Of a DNA stretch of 64,000 bases, positions 31,435 through 40,450 are shown piece after piece (position 1 is the first letter of the stretch; each line of letters starts with the position of its first letter). This DNA is from Myxococcales bacterium (GTDB taxonomy: Bacteria; Myxococcota_A; Polyangia; Polyangiales; Polyangiaceae), in NCBI GenBank assembly GCA_016706225.1, contig JADJKB010000025.1:496001-560000 (forward strand), written 5' to 3'. Made by a program: the position numbers and the translations under genes. Below the pieces are notes generated by a model that worked only from the letters and a program-made list of their open reading frames with translations, searched no databases and had not been told where the DNA came from.

Positions 31435-32385
31435 TCAAACTCGGCTCGGAGCTTGGCGCCGGGCGGAGACGTGGTCGTCGAGGGCGTCGGCGACCACGTA
31501 GAGGCTCGCCGTCGTCACCACGATGCCAATGACCGGTGCGAGGACCGAGGCGGAGAGGCCACCACCGCTGAATTGCCCCAGAAGCTGGCCCCAGCTCGGA
31601 ACGTCCGCCGGTAGACCGATGCCCACGAACGACAGCGCCGCCTCGAGTGACACGACCGCTGTTGCGCCGAACGCCGCGTTGACGATCACCGGCCCCCAGA
31701 CATGCGGCATCACGTGCCGGATGACCACGCCGCTGCCGGAGGCCCCGAGCGCGCGCGCCGCCAAGACGAATTCGGTCCCGCTGACGCGCAGCACTTCGCC
31801 GCGGACCAGGCGCGCGACCTCCACAGCGCGAAGCGCACCGAGCACGAGCACGACGCCGCCCCAGCTCGGAGTGATGCCGCCGGCGTGGAGAGCCGCCAAG
31901 AGCACCAACGAGGGTAGCGCACCGGTGAGCTCGACGAGTCGGCTGAGCAGCCCGTCTGCGACGTTGTCCCGTCCGGCGAAGGCGCCGAGCGGTACGCCGA
32001 AAAAGAGCGCGAGCGCGAGGACTCCCAGGGTGGTCAGGACCACGCTGCGCGCGCCGTGAATCGTGACGGCGAGCACGTCGCGGCCCTGGGCATCCACTCC
32101 GAGGAAATGTCGAACCGGGGGCGCTCCCTCCGGCGCCGCGCTGCTCGGAGCGGTGCCGGCGCGCACGGGCGCCCAGATCGCCCAACCCTGCTCGGCGCTC
32201 TGCGCCCGCTCGCCACTGGCCCGGCTCGCGGAGTGGGTGATGCCGGGCAGCACCCGAAAGCCCGTGCTGTCTCGGGCCAGGAGCGGCGCCTCCGATGCAA
32301 TGACGTCGGCAAACACCGCCACGAGGCCGAGCAGCCCCAAGACCAGTGCGGCGATTCGCACGGGCAGTCGCGCGCGCGTCATCAT
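31435..32385 (-). CDS. ABC transporter permease, DppC/OppC type
   Basis: A 316-aa inner-membrane permease. The N-terminal helix (IAALVLGLLGLVAVFADVIA) precedes a periplasmic loop and the FLGVDAQGRDVL motif typical of OppC/DppC proteins. The EAA-like loop ARALGASGSGVVIRHVMP is present. Its ATG overlaps the stop of the upstream permease (ATGA). Together they should form a heterodimeric channel for peptides, nickel or similar ligands, but no ATPase or binding-protein gene is adjacent. Confidence 0.92.
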   Translation of the reverse strand: MMTRARLPVRIAALVLGLLGLVAVFADVIASEAPLLARDSTGFRVLPGITHSASRASGERAQSAEQGWAIWAPVRAGTAPSSAAPEGAPPVRHFLGVDAQGRDVLAVTIHGARSVVLTTLGVLALALFFGVPLGAFAGRDNVADGLLSRLVELTGALPSLVLLAALHAGGITPSWGGVVLVLGALRAVEVARLVRGEVLRVSGTEFVLAARALGASGSGVVIRHVMPHVWGPVIVNAAFGATAVVSLEAALSFVGIGLPADVPSWGQLLGQFSGGGLSASVLAPVIGIVVTTASLYVVADALDDHVSARRQAPSRV

Positions 32386-33893
32386 TCCGCGGCCCCTCGC
32401 TTGCGCATGAAGCCGAGCCTCACCCGTGGGTCGAGCGCGGCGAGCAGCGCGTCGCTCGCGATCTGCACCAACGCGAGGGCCGTGGCGATGACCAGGGAGA
32501 GCGCCATCAGCCAGGCCAGGTCCTTGGCGACGATCGCGCGCAGCGTGGTGGCCCCGAGCCCGTCGAGCCCGAGCGCGTGTTCGATGACGAACGCGACGGT
32601 CAGGAGCTGGGCCAGGTGCGCACCCATCAGTGAAATCGACGCCACGCTGGACGCGCGAAAGGTCCAACGCGCCAGGCGCCAAGGGCTCGCACCGAACGCG
32701 CGAGCGGTCCGAGAATACTCCTGGTCCATGGCCACTCGCGACGAGGCCCGCTGGTAGCGTGAGGTCAGCGCTGCCGCCGCGAGCGTCATCAAGAGGGCGG
32801 CGGTGAAATATCGCGCTCCACTGCCCTGAGCGGGAGCGGCCCAGGCGGACAGCGCCGCGATGGGCAGCGCCGCGATCCCGACGGCGACCGCGCTCGTCAG
32901 CGTATCGACGCCGCGGCGAGCGCGAGCCGCGCCGGCGACCCCGACCAGCATGCCCAGGGCGAAGCCGGCGAAAAGTCCGACGGCGAGCAACCAGAGTGTG
33001 AGCGGGCCGCGCCGCACGAGCACGTCGAGCACGCGCTCGTCGCTCGCGGTGGTCCCGAGTCGATTCTGCACGGCGTCGGTCGCCCAGTGAGCGTACTGGG
33101 TCTCACTCACCATCGCCAGCGCGCGTCCGGCGCCGTCGAAGGTGACGTAGTCGGAGCGGTGCTTGACCCACCAGCGCTGCCAGGTGCGGACCACCGCACG
33201 GGCCTGGTCCACGCTGGCGTCTTTGGGAACTTTCCACGGCTCACCGGTGATGCGTGAGGCAGCGGCGGCCATGCGCGTCGCGCGCTTGACGTCCGCCTGC
33301 CGATTGACCGGCGCCATCATGTCGATCAGCTCCGGGAGGGCGAACGTGTCGAGCTCGGTCACGTCCTGACGGCGACCGGCGGTCGACTTCTCCGCAAGGC
33401 GACCCACCGCGCGTTTGACCACCGCGGGACGAAAATCGATGGCTCGATCTTGCCAGAAGCGCGACCAGTACAGGGCCGCGCCCTCGGGCGATCCGCGCTC
33501 CTCTGGCGTGCCGACGTTCATGCGCTGGCCGATCGGCGCGAGGGCCAGCGCGATGCGGCCTCGACCGATCGGCTCGACGGAGTCGAGCTTGGGGAGCAGA
33601 TGGGGCAACGCGGCTCCCCCGAGGCGCGCGAGCTCGACGCGCGCTGCGGCCGCCCGTGTGTCGTCGCTGGCGATGCTGTTCATCGCCTGCTCCGTGAGCT
33701 CGCGGACGCTCGTCGGATGGGGGTTCAAGAACCGGGGGGGGCTGTGGGGGCCGAAGAACGGGTGTGCGCCGTGCTCCCCGGCTTCCGCGCGGCCGCCCGG
33801 GGTCGGCGTCGCCGTGAGCACCCAGAACGCGGCGATCGACACCAGAAAAAGCGTCGGCACGATCCACAGGATCCGCCGGAGCGCGTGGCGCAT
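32382..33893 (-). CDS. ABC transporter permease, DppB/OppB type, with large inserted domain
   Basis: A 503-aa permease. Helix 1 (ILWIVPTLFLVSIAAFWVL) and the C-terminal channel with loop ARAFGASPWRLARWTF match OppB/DppB, but about 200 extra residues lie between helix 1 and the channel. The insert is Arg/Ala/Leu-rich with HEAT-like helical repeats (LGGAALPHLLPKLDSVEP, LPELIDMMAPV) and probably faces the periplasm. A normal OppB is about 310 aa. ATPase and substrate-binding protein are not in the window. Confidence 0.88.
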   Translation of the reverse strand: MRHALRRILWIVPTLFLVSIAAFWVLTATPTPGGRAEAGEHGAHPFFGPHSPPRFLNPHPTSVRELTEQAMNSIASDDTRAAAARVELARLGGAALPHLLPKLDSVEPIGRGRIALALAPIGQRMNVGTPEERGSPEGAALYWSRFWQDRAIDFRPAVVKRAVGRLAEKSTAGRRQDVTELDTFALPELIDMMAPVNRQADVKRATRMAAAASRITGEPWKVPKDASVDQARAVVRTWQRWWVKHRSDYVTFDGAGRALAMVSETQYAHWATDAVQNRLGTTASDERVLDVLVRRGPLTLWLLAVGLFAGFALGMLVGVAGAARARRGVDTLTSAVAVGIAALPIAALSAWAAPAQGSGARYFTAALLMTLAAAALTSRYQRASSRVAMDQEYSRTARAFGASPWRLARWTFRASSVASISLMGAHLAQLLTVAFVIEHALGLDGLGATTLRAIVAKDLAWLMALSLVIATALALVQIASDALLAALDPRVRLGFMRKRGAAE

Positions 33894-33906
33894 CGGTGTA
33901 CCTTGC

Positions 33907-35115
33907 TCAGCGGAGCAGGAGGAAGCCGATCACCGACACGGCGACCAGTGCGCCCACCACGATCGCACCGACCGCCGAAGGCGGCAGGCCGGTCGTGGGG
34001 ATCAGGACTGGTTCGTCGTCCAGGTTGAACTGCGGTGGGGGATTGGATGGGTGGCGAGGGGCCGCGGCGGGGGCCGCGTCGCGCGCGGCGGCGGCCTCGG
34101 CCTCCAGCGCTGCGGTGGTCATGCCAACCAGTGTGTGCCCGACCTTGAGCTGGCGTGACTCACGCTGAGCTTCGTCCGAGAGCGGCGCCACCGCGATGTC
34201 CTCGACGGATTTGATCGACGCGCGCGCGCCGGGCTCCGCAGTGGAGTCCGGCAGCGCGTACTTCGTGTACTTGACGATGTTCTCGGGTTTGGCGGCGTGC
34301 AACGTGTCGCCGTCGAAGCGCGCGACGATCACGGTGATGTTGTCGTGCCCTCCCGCCAGATTGGCTCGCTCGGTGAGCACCTTGCACGCCTCGAGCGGGT
34401 CCGGAACCGTGTGCAAGATCTCTCGGATCTCGTCCGCGCGGATCATGCCCGAGAGCCCGTCGGAGCAGAGCAGCAGCGTGTCGTTCTTGCACAGGTCGAC
34501 GTACGTGAGGTCCACCTGGACGGTGTCTGCGGTGCCCAGGGCCTGCAGGATGATGTTGTTGTGCTCGAAGGTCTCGGCCTCTTCCTCGGTCAGCTGCCCA
34601 GCCTCGATCAGCTGGTTTACCAGGGACTGATCCCGGGTGACCTGCGCCAGCTGGCCGTTCCTCAGAATGTAGGCGCGGCTGTCGCCGACCTGAGCGACGA
34701 ACAGGCGGTCATCGAGCAAGGCCGCCACTGTGGACGTCGTGCCCATGCCGCGACGGGTCCGATCGGCGCGCGCTTCGTTGAATATGCGCATGCCGGCGTC
34801 TTCGACCGATTGCACCAGCCGGCGCGCGAGGTCGTCGCGATCCAGCGGCGCGTCGCCCTGGGTCAGCTTCTCGTAAATGATGTCGACGGCGAGTTGGCTC
34901 GCGACCTCGCCCGCGGCGGCGCCCCCCATGCCGTCGCACACGCCCAGCACCGTGCCGCGCGCACCAACGATCTGGTGCCGGTCGGACTCGAGCAGACTCC
35001 GGCTACGGCGCGTCAGATCGGCGACGAGGAAGTTGTCCTCGTTGTGCTCGCGGATCTGCCCGACATCGGTGCGTCCGAAGAGGTGCAGGCGAATTTCCGA
35101 TGAAGTTTCCGCCAT
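33907..35115 (-). CDS. PP2C-family Ser/Thr phosphatase with C-terminal membrane anchor
   Basis: A 402-aa metal-dependent phosphatase. Motifs: RTDVGQIREHNED (15-27), DGMGG (61-65), GDSRAY (143-148), CSDGLS (216-221) and GGHDN (254-258), which together give the two-metal active site. After a Pro/Ala linker, a single helix at about 381-402 anchors it with the catalytic domain inside. It starts 1 bp after the FHA gene stop, so the pair is one operon. It can be expected to reverse phosphorylation by Hanks-type kinases such as the two in this window. Confidence 0.95.
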   Translation of the reverse strand: MAETSSEIRLHLFGRTDVGQIREHNEDNFLVADLTRRSRSLLESDRHQIVGARGTVLGVCDGMGGAAAGEVASQLAVDIIYEKLTQGDAPLDRDDLARRLVQSVEDAGMRIFNEARADRTRRGMGTTSTVAALLDDRLFVAQVGDSRAYILRNGQLAQVTRDQSLVNQLIEAGQLTEEEAETFEHNNIILQALGTADTVQVDLTYVDLCKNDTLLLCSDGLSGMIRADEIREILHTVPDPLEACKVLTERANLAGGHDNITVIVARFDGDTLHAAKPENIVKYTKYALPDSTAEPGARASIKSVEDIAVAPLSDEAQRESRQLKVGHTLVGMTTAALEAEAAAARDAAPAAAPRHPSNPPPQFNLDDEPVLIPTTGLPPSAVGAIVVGALVAVSVIGFLLLR

Positions 35116-35116
35116 C

Positions 35117-36400
35117 TCAGCTCTGGCCGCGGCTCTCCAGCCGGAAAAGGTGCTGGCCGACTCGGACGTGATCGCCGTCCGTCAGCGCCACTTCGTCTCG
35201 TATCGCCAAGTAGGTTCCGTTGGAAGAGCCCAAGTCTTTCAAAGTGAACGAGCCGTCGCGTTCGCGCGTGAAGGCGGCGTGTCGGCGACTCATGAACGGG
35301 TCCGTGGTGAACACTACGTCGCCCGCCTCGCGCCCGACAACGAGCTCGTCCTTTGCGATGTAGTAGACATCACGCGTCACACCCTCGACGGTTCGCTGGC
35401 AGAGCCGGGCATATCTGGGCAGCATCGGAGATCCGAAAACCTGCGTGTCCCCGTCCTCGGCAGGGCCCAGGCCTTTCTCAGCGGCGTTCACCAGCTCGAA
35501 CCTTAACACCTCAAGGCCGATCAACACCAAGTCCCCAGAATGCAACTTTGCGGGTGCCCGGAGCCGGACGAAGACCCCGTTGGTGCTGCCCAGGTCGCGG
35601 ATGCGAAAGCGGCCATCTCTGCGGGAAATCCTCGCGTGCCGCGGGGACACGTAGGGATCGTTGGGCAGCAATATCGTGCCTTCCGTCCGGCCGATGTCGG
35701 TCTGCGTCGGTCCCAGCGGGTAGTCCCGGCCCGGGCTGCCATCCTGGGCCACGACGATCAGGCGTGCGGGGGCGGCTGCCGCGGGTGCCGCCCAGGGCGG
35801 TTCGCCGACGCCGGCCGCGCCCGGGCCCTCCCGACGGACGGGAGGGGGCGGGGGACGAGACGGCGGCATTCGCTGGCTCACCGGCGTCTCGGGGCTGGTG
35901 GCCGGAGGCTCGCGCATCGGACCGCCTTCGAGCAGGCGCCCGCCACAGTACTGGCAGTACGTCATGTGAGCCCCGTTGCTGCCACGGCAGCGCGGGCAGA
36001 CCACGGGCGCTGGCTGCGGGGTCGCGCCCGCCGAGAGGCCCACGACCGGTGCGCCGTACATCGGTTGCGCTCCTCTGCTCACGACCTCCATCGGGCTCTG
36101 GTCTGGCGGCGGATCCAGGTTTCCGCCGCACTCGGCGCAGAAGCGCGAACCGGCTGGATTGGCGGCGTTGCAGCGTCCGCAGCGGGCGTCTCCGTGCGCG
36201 TCACCGCGCGGACCGAAATCGAAGTCGGGCGCGGCGGGTCGGGCACGCACACCGTCCGGTCGCGGCGGTTCCGCAACAGGCACGCCGCGCGGCGGCGTAG
36301 CCTCCACCGGACGGGCGGGTACGGCTTGCAAGCGATTGCCGCAGTCCTGGCAGAACCTGAGGCTCGGGGGATTGTCCCGCCCGCAGCGGTCGCACTTCAC
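35117..36400 (-). CDS. Three zinc ribbons plus two FHA domains, phosphothreonine-binding scaffold
   Basis: A 427-aa soluble protein. Three four-Cys zinc ribbons are visible: Cys3/6/17/20, Cys74/77/88/91 and Cys135/138/149/152. After a Pro-rich linker, two FHA domains follow, at about 230-302 (DIGRTEG, YVSPRHARIS, DLGSTNGVF) and 350-421 (VVGREAG, FMSRRHAAF, DLGSSNGTY). FHA domains bind phosphothreonine peptides, so with the adjacent PP2C this is a kinase-signalling module. GTG start. Confidence 0.95.
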   Translation of the reverse strand: MKCDRCGRDNPPSLRFCQDCGNRLQAVPARPVEATPPRGVPVAEPPRPDGVRARPAAPDFDFGPRGDAHGDARCGRCNAANPAGSRFCAECGGNLDPPPDQSPMEVVSRGAQPMYGAPVVGLSAGATPQPAPVVCPRCRGSNGAHMTYCQYCGGRLLEGGPMREPPATSPETPVSQRMPPSRPPPPPVRREGPGAAGVGEPPWAAPAAAAPARLIVVAQDGSPGRDYPLGPTQTDIGRTEGTILLPNDPYVSPRHARISRRDGRFRIRDLGSTNGVFVRLRAPAKLHSGDLVLIGLEVLRFELVNAAEKGLGPAEDGDTQVFGSPMLPRYARLCQRTVEGVTRDVYYIAKDELVVGREAGDVVFTTDPFMSRRHAAFTRERDGSFTLKDLGSSNGTYLAIRDEVALTDGDHVRVGQHLFRLESRGQS

Positions 36401-36496
36401 GGAGGCAAACGGAACCCTGCGAGGACTTCGCCGTCAAGAGCGCTGTTCGGGACCACCGGCCGGGCCGGGGTCCGGAATGCCATTTGGCCGCGCGAC

Positions 36497-37138
36497 TCAC
36501 CACCTGGGGAGCGGTTCTCGGATCTCGAAAACCAGCTCCAGCGCCACCAGATGCGCAAGCCCAAACCCCAAATACCGGTCGGCCCGCCGTTGGTTGGCGC
36601 CGTCCGTCCAGCCGCGGAGCAAGAACGGCCGGTAGGCCACGCTGGCCCCGACGACGGCCGCGCGGCTCAGCTGGAGCTCGAAGCCGGCACCCAGAAAAGT
36701 GGTGATCCCCCCGGTATCGGACCCCCACTCACTTCCGTACACCGCCACGCCGCCGCCGCCCGAGAAGTAGGGAGTGAAACGGCGACCCTCGTCGAGATAC
36801 AGGCGACTCTCGGCCCGAAGTTGCTGAAGGATGGCAAGGCGCAGGAGGTTGGACGAGTCATGCCGCGAGGACTCGTAGGCCCCGCCGACGTACCAAGCGC
36901 CGCGAGAGCGGTAGCCGACGCGCACCGCCAACCCACCCCCGGAGCGCAGGATGCAGGGGTCGACGGCGCTCGACGGGCACACATCTCCCGGCGAAGCGAC
37001 ACTCTCGGCCACGAACGCCACCCCGTACTGGATGTAGTCGAAGCTCGACGGCGGCGGGACCCGCCGGTCCGCCGCCTCCTGGGCGTGCAAAAGGGCAGGC
37101 CATCCGACCACGGCCAGGAAGGGCACGGCGAAGCGCAC
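36497..37138 (-). CDS. Putative outer-membrane beta-barrel protein
   Basis: A 213-aa exported protein. The signal peptide MRFAVPFLAVVGWPALLHAQ ends at Gln20. The mature part alternates aromatic and Gly/Ser residues (GGLAVRVGYRSRG, VGGAYESS) in a barrel-like pattern to the terminal PLPRW. GTG start. Two cysteines at about 54 and 62 may form a disulfide. Its function is unknown and it has no clear operon partner. Confidence 0.78.
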   Translation of the reverse strand: MRFAVPFLAVVGWPALLHAQEAADRRVPPPSSFDYIQYGVAFVAESVASPGDVCPSSAVDPCILRSGGGLAVRVGYRSRGAWYVGGAYESSRHDSSNLLRLAILQQLRAESRLYLDEGRRFTPYFSGGGGVAVYGSEWGSDTGGITTFLGAGFELQLSRAAVVGASVAYRPFLLRGWTDGANQRRADRYLGFGLAHLVALELVFEIREPLPRW

Positions 37139-37237
37139 GGTGTCTTCGTATATATCTCAGATCGGCCGCTACGCCGCGGAACCCGAGCTTCGTGGCCCAG
37201 GTTGGAGGGCGCCCGACGCTCGAATCTTCGAGCGGCC

Positions 37238-37265
37238 TTGACTTGCTTTGCAACCATCGTCTATT
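37238..37265 (+). promoter_or_regulatory. Candidate sigma-70-type promoter for the acidic-protein gene
   Basis: TTGACT at 37238 and TCTATT at 37260 are separated by 16 bp and lie 35-60 bp upstream of the ATG at 37300. The match to TTGACA/TATAAT is moderate. The surrounding 160 bp (37139-37299) is otherwise without signal. Confidence 0.35.
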
Positions 37266-37299
37266 GCCGGGGGCGCTGGCTTTGGAGAACTGAGCTGAG

Positions 37300-37701
37300 A
37301 TGGATATTTACCTCGACAGGCGCGCTGCCCGACAAATTCGGCTCTCGGCTCAAGAGGCGATCGAAGAAGGCGATACCGAGTCCTTGCGCGAGGACATCCT
37401 CGAAGCCTTCAAAGAAGAGCAGGTCGAGGAAATCGAGCGCCGCCTCGATACCGGGGACTTTTACGAGTTTCTGACAGACGTCATCGACGAGTGGAACGGC
37501 GACGACGTGGACGAGCTCTTCGAGCTGCTCGAGACTCAACTCGGTGAGGTGGGCATCGATCTGAAGACCGAAGTGAAGAACGAAGACGACGACGACGAAG
37601 ACGCCGAGGGCGCGGACGATGACTTCGATGACGACGACGACGACGAAGACGACGACGACGACGACGACGACGAAGAGGAAGAAGCGGACGACGACGAGTG
37701 A
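37300..37701 (+). CDS. Acidic protein with Asp/Glu-rich C-terminus, unknown function
   Basis: A 133-aa protein. Residues 1-95 form a helix-rich domain (DRRAARQIRLSAQEAIEEGD, LREDILEAFKEEQVEEIERR, DFYEFLTDVIDEWNGDDVDE). Residues about 97-133 are almost wholly Asp and Glu. No known family. The ATG follows a GAGCTGAG ribosome-like site. The predicted isoelectric point is extremely low; such tails can shield basic partners or act as histone-chaperone-like or metal-binding segments, but nothing here shows which. Confidence 0.85.
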   Translation: MDIYLDRRAARQIRLSAQEAIEEGDTESLREDILEAFKEEQVEEIERRLDTGDFYEFLTDVIDEWNGDDVDELFELLETQLGEVGIDLKTEVKNEDDDDEDAEGADDDFDDDDDDEDDDDDDDDEEEEADDDE

Positions 37702-37722
37702 GCGTCGTGACCGACCGCCGGC

Positions 37723-38799
37723 TCAGTCGTGTCCGCTGGTCAGCTGTCTGAGCACGTAGGCGTGGCACTCCCCCTTGACCGGTGGGACCGAAGGACAGAG
37801 CGCTGGAGCGCAGCGTGCAAAGCGCGAATCGGGCGCGTCCTCGGTCAGTGTGCGTAAGGTCTTGCAGGCCAGGTCTTCCCGACCGAGCTCGCGCTCGATG
37901 CGCGCGGCCTGCCACAGCGCGTCGTCCTTCAACAAACTGGTCGGGTGTTCGTCCCAGACCCGATGAAACTCGGCGGCGGCGCGCTGTTTGTCGCCGATGC
38001 GGTCTCGATAGAGCTCGGCAATTCGCAGTCGAGCGGCCGCGTAGCGCGGGCGCTCATACGAACCCTGTAGCGACGAGGGCTCACGTTCGGCGAGCATGCG
38101 CTCCAGACGCTCTATCGCGAGCTTCGGTCGGCCGAGCTTCTCCTCGAGCAAGGACGCAGCGAAGAGCGCATCGTCCCACAGCGCGCCTTCGGGGTAGGGG
38201 AAGCTCGCTGCGACCCGCAGGTACTCGGCGAGCGCCGCTTCGTCGCGCCCCAGGCTCTCGAGCAACTTTGCGCTGTCGTAACCCGCCTGCTCTCTGAGGC
38301 CGGCGCTGCCGGTCCTTTTCTCGACTTGGCGCAGGAAACTCAGAGCCGCATCGCTGCCCTGGCGTCGACCGCGCTCGTCGGCGACTCGGCGGAGCGCCGC
38401 CAGCGCGACTCCGGACTCGGGGTACGCGAAGATCGCCGCTTCCAGGCTCGCCCAACCCCGCGCGGGATCGCCGTGCTCGATCTCGATGCTGGCGGCGTCG
38501 AACGCTGCTCGGGCCGCGCGGGAGCTCTTGGGTCGGTCGGTGCGAAGGGCGGTCAGCAGCGTTTGTGCCTCGGTGTGCCGCCCCGCGCGGATCAACGCCG
38601 CGGCCCGGCGGTAGCGCGCTTCGGTCTGATCCCTGCGCCGCTTCGCCGCGGCCTCGGCCTTCTCCCAGTGCACCGCGGCCTCGTCGTAGCGGCCGGCTGC
38701 GTAGGCGCGCTCCGCCGCCGCTCGCTCCTCCGCAAAAGCGCGGGGCAAGCTCGGCGCGCAGGCGACCGCGAGCAACAACGCGAGCGCGAAGGGGCGCAA
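37723..38799 (-). CDS. TPR-type lipoprotein
   Basis: A 358-aa protein of tetratricopeptide-like helical repeats (AYAAGRYDEAAVHWEKAEA, RAGRHTEAQTLL, FAASLLEEKLGRPKLAIERL). A TTG start six bases after a GGAGG site gives RPFALALLLAVAC, a short lipoprotein signal with Cys14. An alternative CTG would overlap the preceding stop. It follows the threonine aldolase gene by 2 bp. TPR lipoproteins usually act as envelope assembly factors; the partner is unknown. Confidence 0.82.
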   Translation of the reverse strand: MRPFALALLLAVACAPSLPRAFAEERAAAERAYAAGRYDEAAVHWEKAEAAAKRRRDQTEARYRRAAALIRAGRHTEAQTLLTALRTDRPKSSRAARAAFDAASIEIEHGDPARGWASLEAAIFAYPESGVALAALRRVADERGRRQGSDAALSFLRQVEKRTGSAGLREQAGYDSAKLLESLGRDEAALAEYLRVAASFPYPEGALWDDALFAASLLEEKLGRPKLAIERLERMLAEREPSSLQGSYERPRYAAARLRIAELYRDRIGDKQRAAAEFHRVWDEHPTSLLKDDALWQAARIERELGREDLACKTLRTLTEDAPDSRFARCAPALCPSVPPVKGECHAYVLRQLTSGHD

Positions 38800-38801
38800 G
38801 C

Positions 38802-39845
38802 TCAGCCTCCGCCTCGGGGAGCTTGGGTGATGGCTTCGGCCAGCAGCGCCCCCGCGCGCTTCGCCGCTTCCAACGACACGTCCAGGTGAGTGACCGCACG
38901 CAGGGTGTTCTTCGCGATGCTGCCGAGGAGCACTCCGCGGGACTTGGCCGCGGCGATCACGTCCTCCGCACTCGGGCCGAGCAGCTGGATGTTGACGATG
39001 TTCGTCTCGACCGCGCCTTCGTCGACCCGCCCACCCTCGACTCGTGCAAGCGCCGCGGCGAGCGCCCTGGCCTTCGCGTGATCTTCCGCCAGTTTGGGCA
39101 GGTTCTGGTCGAGGCCAAACAGCGCGGCGGCGGCGAGAATGCCGCTCTGGCGCATCGAGCCGCCGAGCATGCGCCTCAACCTGAGCCCGCGTGTCAGAAG
39201 CTCCGTTGGGCCAACCAGCGCCGAGCCGACCGGGGCGCCGAGGCCTTTGGAGAAACACACACTGACCGTGTCCGCCGTCGCTGCGAAATCTGCGAGGCTG
39301 ACGCCGCTGGCCGCGGCGGCGTTCCACAGCCGCGCTCCGTCCATGTGCACGGCGAGCCCGCGTTTCCGCGCGTGGGAGGTCACGCGCCGCAATCGATCGA
39401 TGGGGAAGACCCGACCGCCGCCGCGGTTGTGGGTGTTCTCGACCACACACAAGCTGGTGTGCGGCAGCCAGTAGGCACTCGGCTGGATGGCCGCCTCCAG
39501 CTCGTCGACGTCGAACAGCCCGCCCTGGCCGACGCTCGCGAGTTGCACGCCGGAGAGCGCGCTGGCGGCTCCGGCCTCGAACAGCGCGCAGTGTGTGCCC
39601 TCTCCGATCACGATCTCGTCGCCCGGCCGTGTGTGGAGCATGAGCGCGATCTGATTGGCCATGGTGCCGGACGGAACGAACAGCGCGCTCTCTTTGCCGA
39701 GCATCTCCGCTACTCGCCGCTCGAGTCGCTTGACCGTCGGGTCCTCGCCGTACACGTCGTCTCCGACCTCGGCAGTGGCCATCGCCTGGCGCATTGCCGT
39801 CGAAGGTCGGGTGACGGTGTCGGAGCGCAGATCGATGGGCAGCAT
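38802..39845 (-). CDS. ltaE: Low-specificity L-threonine aldolase
   Basis: A 347-aa PLP enzyme cleaving threonine or allo-threonine to glycine and acetaldehyde in the cytoplasm. Signatures are LRSDTVTRPSTAM, GDDVYGEDPTV, HMDGARLWNAA (Asp169) and CFSKGLGAPVGSAL with Schiff-base Lys200. Length normal. The ATG was preferred over an upstream TTG. It makes glycine, the substrate of the Gcv enzymes far upstream, though there is no operon link. Confidence 0.95.
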   Translation of the reverse strand: MLPIDLRSDTVTRPSTAMRQAMATAEVGDDVYGEDPTVKRLERRVAEMLGKESALFVPSGTMANQIALMLHTRPGDEIVIGEGTHCALFEAGAASALSGVQLASVGQGGLFDVDELEAAIQPSAYWLPHTSLCVVENTHNRGGGRVFPIDRLRRVTSHARKRGLAVHMDGARLWNAAAASGVSLADFAATADTVSVCFSKGLGAPVGSALVGPTELLTRGLRLRRMLGGSMRQSGILAAAALFGLDQNLPKLAEDHAKARALAAALARVEGGRVDEGAVETNIVNIQLLGPSAEDVIAAAKSRGVLLGSIAKNTLRAVTHLDVSLEAAKRAGALLAEAITQAPRGGG

Positions 39846-39880
39846 GGGTCGGGAGCTTATCAAGAGTCCGCGGAGCGGCG

Positions 39881-40450
39881 TCAGCCGATGCTGCGGCCCT
39901 TGGCCTCGAAGGCGGAGATCAGCAGCTCGTAGGCGATGATTTGTGTGGCTTGCGCCAGGTTGATCGAGGGCTGATCGGCGGCCATCGGGATGCGGACGAA
40001 GTCCCGCGCCAGCGCCCGCTCCGCCTCGCCCAAGCCGGTCTTCTCGTTGCCGAACACGATGGCGAGGGTCTCGCCACGAGCCGCGGCGAGCACGGCCTTC
40101 TGTCCGAGCTCCCGGGCGGTCAACACTCCGGACACCCCACGCCGCGAGGTTGTCCCCACCACCCAGTCGATGCCGGCCACCGCTTGCGCCAAGCTCTCGA
40201 GGACCGGAGCCGCGCCCAGCACATCCTTGGATTTGACGGCCATCTTCTGCGCCATCTCGTGGTCGGGTTGGGCGAGTCGTCCCGGTTTGACCAGCGCGAG
40301 CTTCAAGAACCCCATGGTCTTGATGGCGCGCGCCGCGGCGCCGACGTTCTCGGGGTAGTGGGCTCTTACCAAGACGAAGGTCGTCGTCGTATGGATCGGC
40401 AGCACGAGGTCGGGAGTCGGCGTGTGCTCCTGAAAATCACCCGGCTTCAT
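39881..40450 (-). CDS. SPOUT RNA methyltransferase (TrmJ/SpoU-like)
   Basis: A 189-aa knotted methyltransferase. Motif 1 HYPENVGAAARAIKTMGF, motif 2 VFGNEKTGLGEAE and motif 3 SINLAQATQIIAYEL follow TrmJ-type tRNA 2'-O-methyltransferases (position 32). It is shorter than E. coli TrmJ, lacking the C-terminal extension, so the target could be another tRNA or rRNA site. The ATG overlaps the stop of the preceding FGE-fold gene (ATGA). Confidence 0.9.
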   Translation of the reverse strand: MKPGDFQEHTPTPDLVLPIHTTTTFVLVRAHYPENVGAAARAIKTMGFLKLALVKPGRLAQPDHEMAQKMAVKSKDVLGAAPVLESLAQAVAGIDWVVGTTSRRGVSGVLTARELGQKAVLAAARGETLAIVFGNEKTGLGEAERALARDFVRIPMAADQPSINLAQATQIIAYELLISAFEAKGRSIG

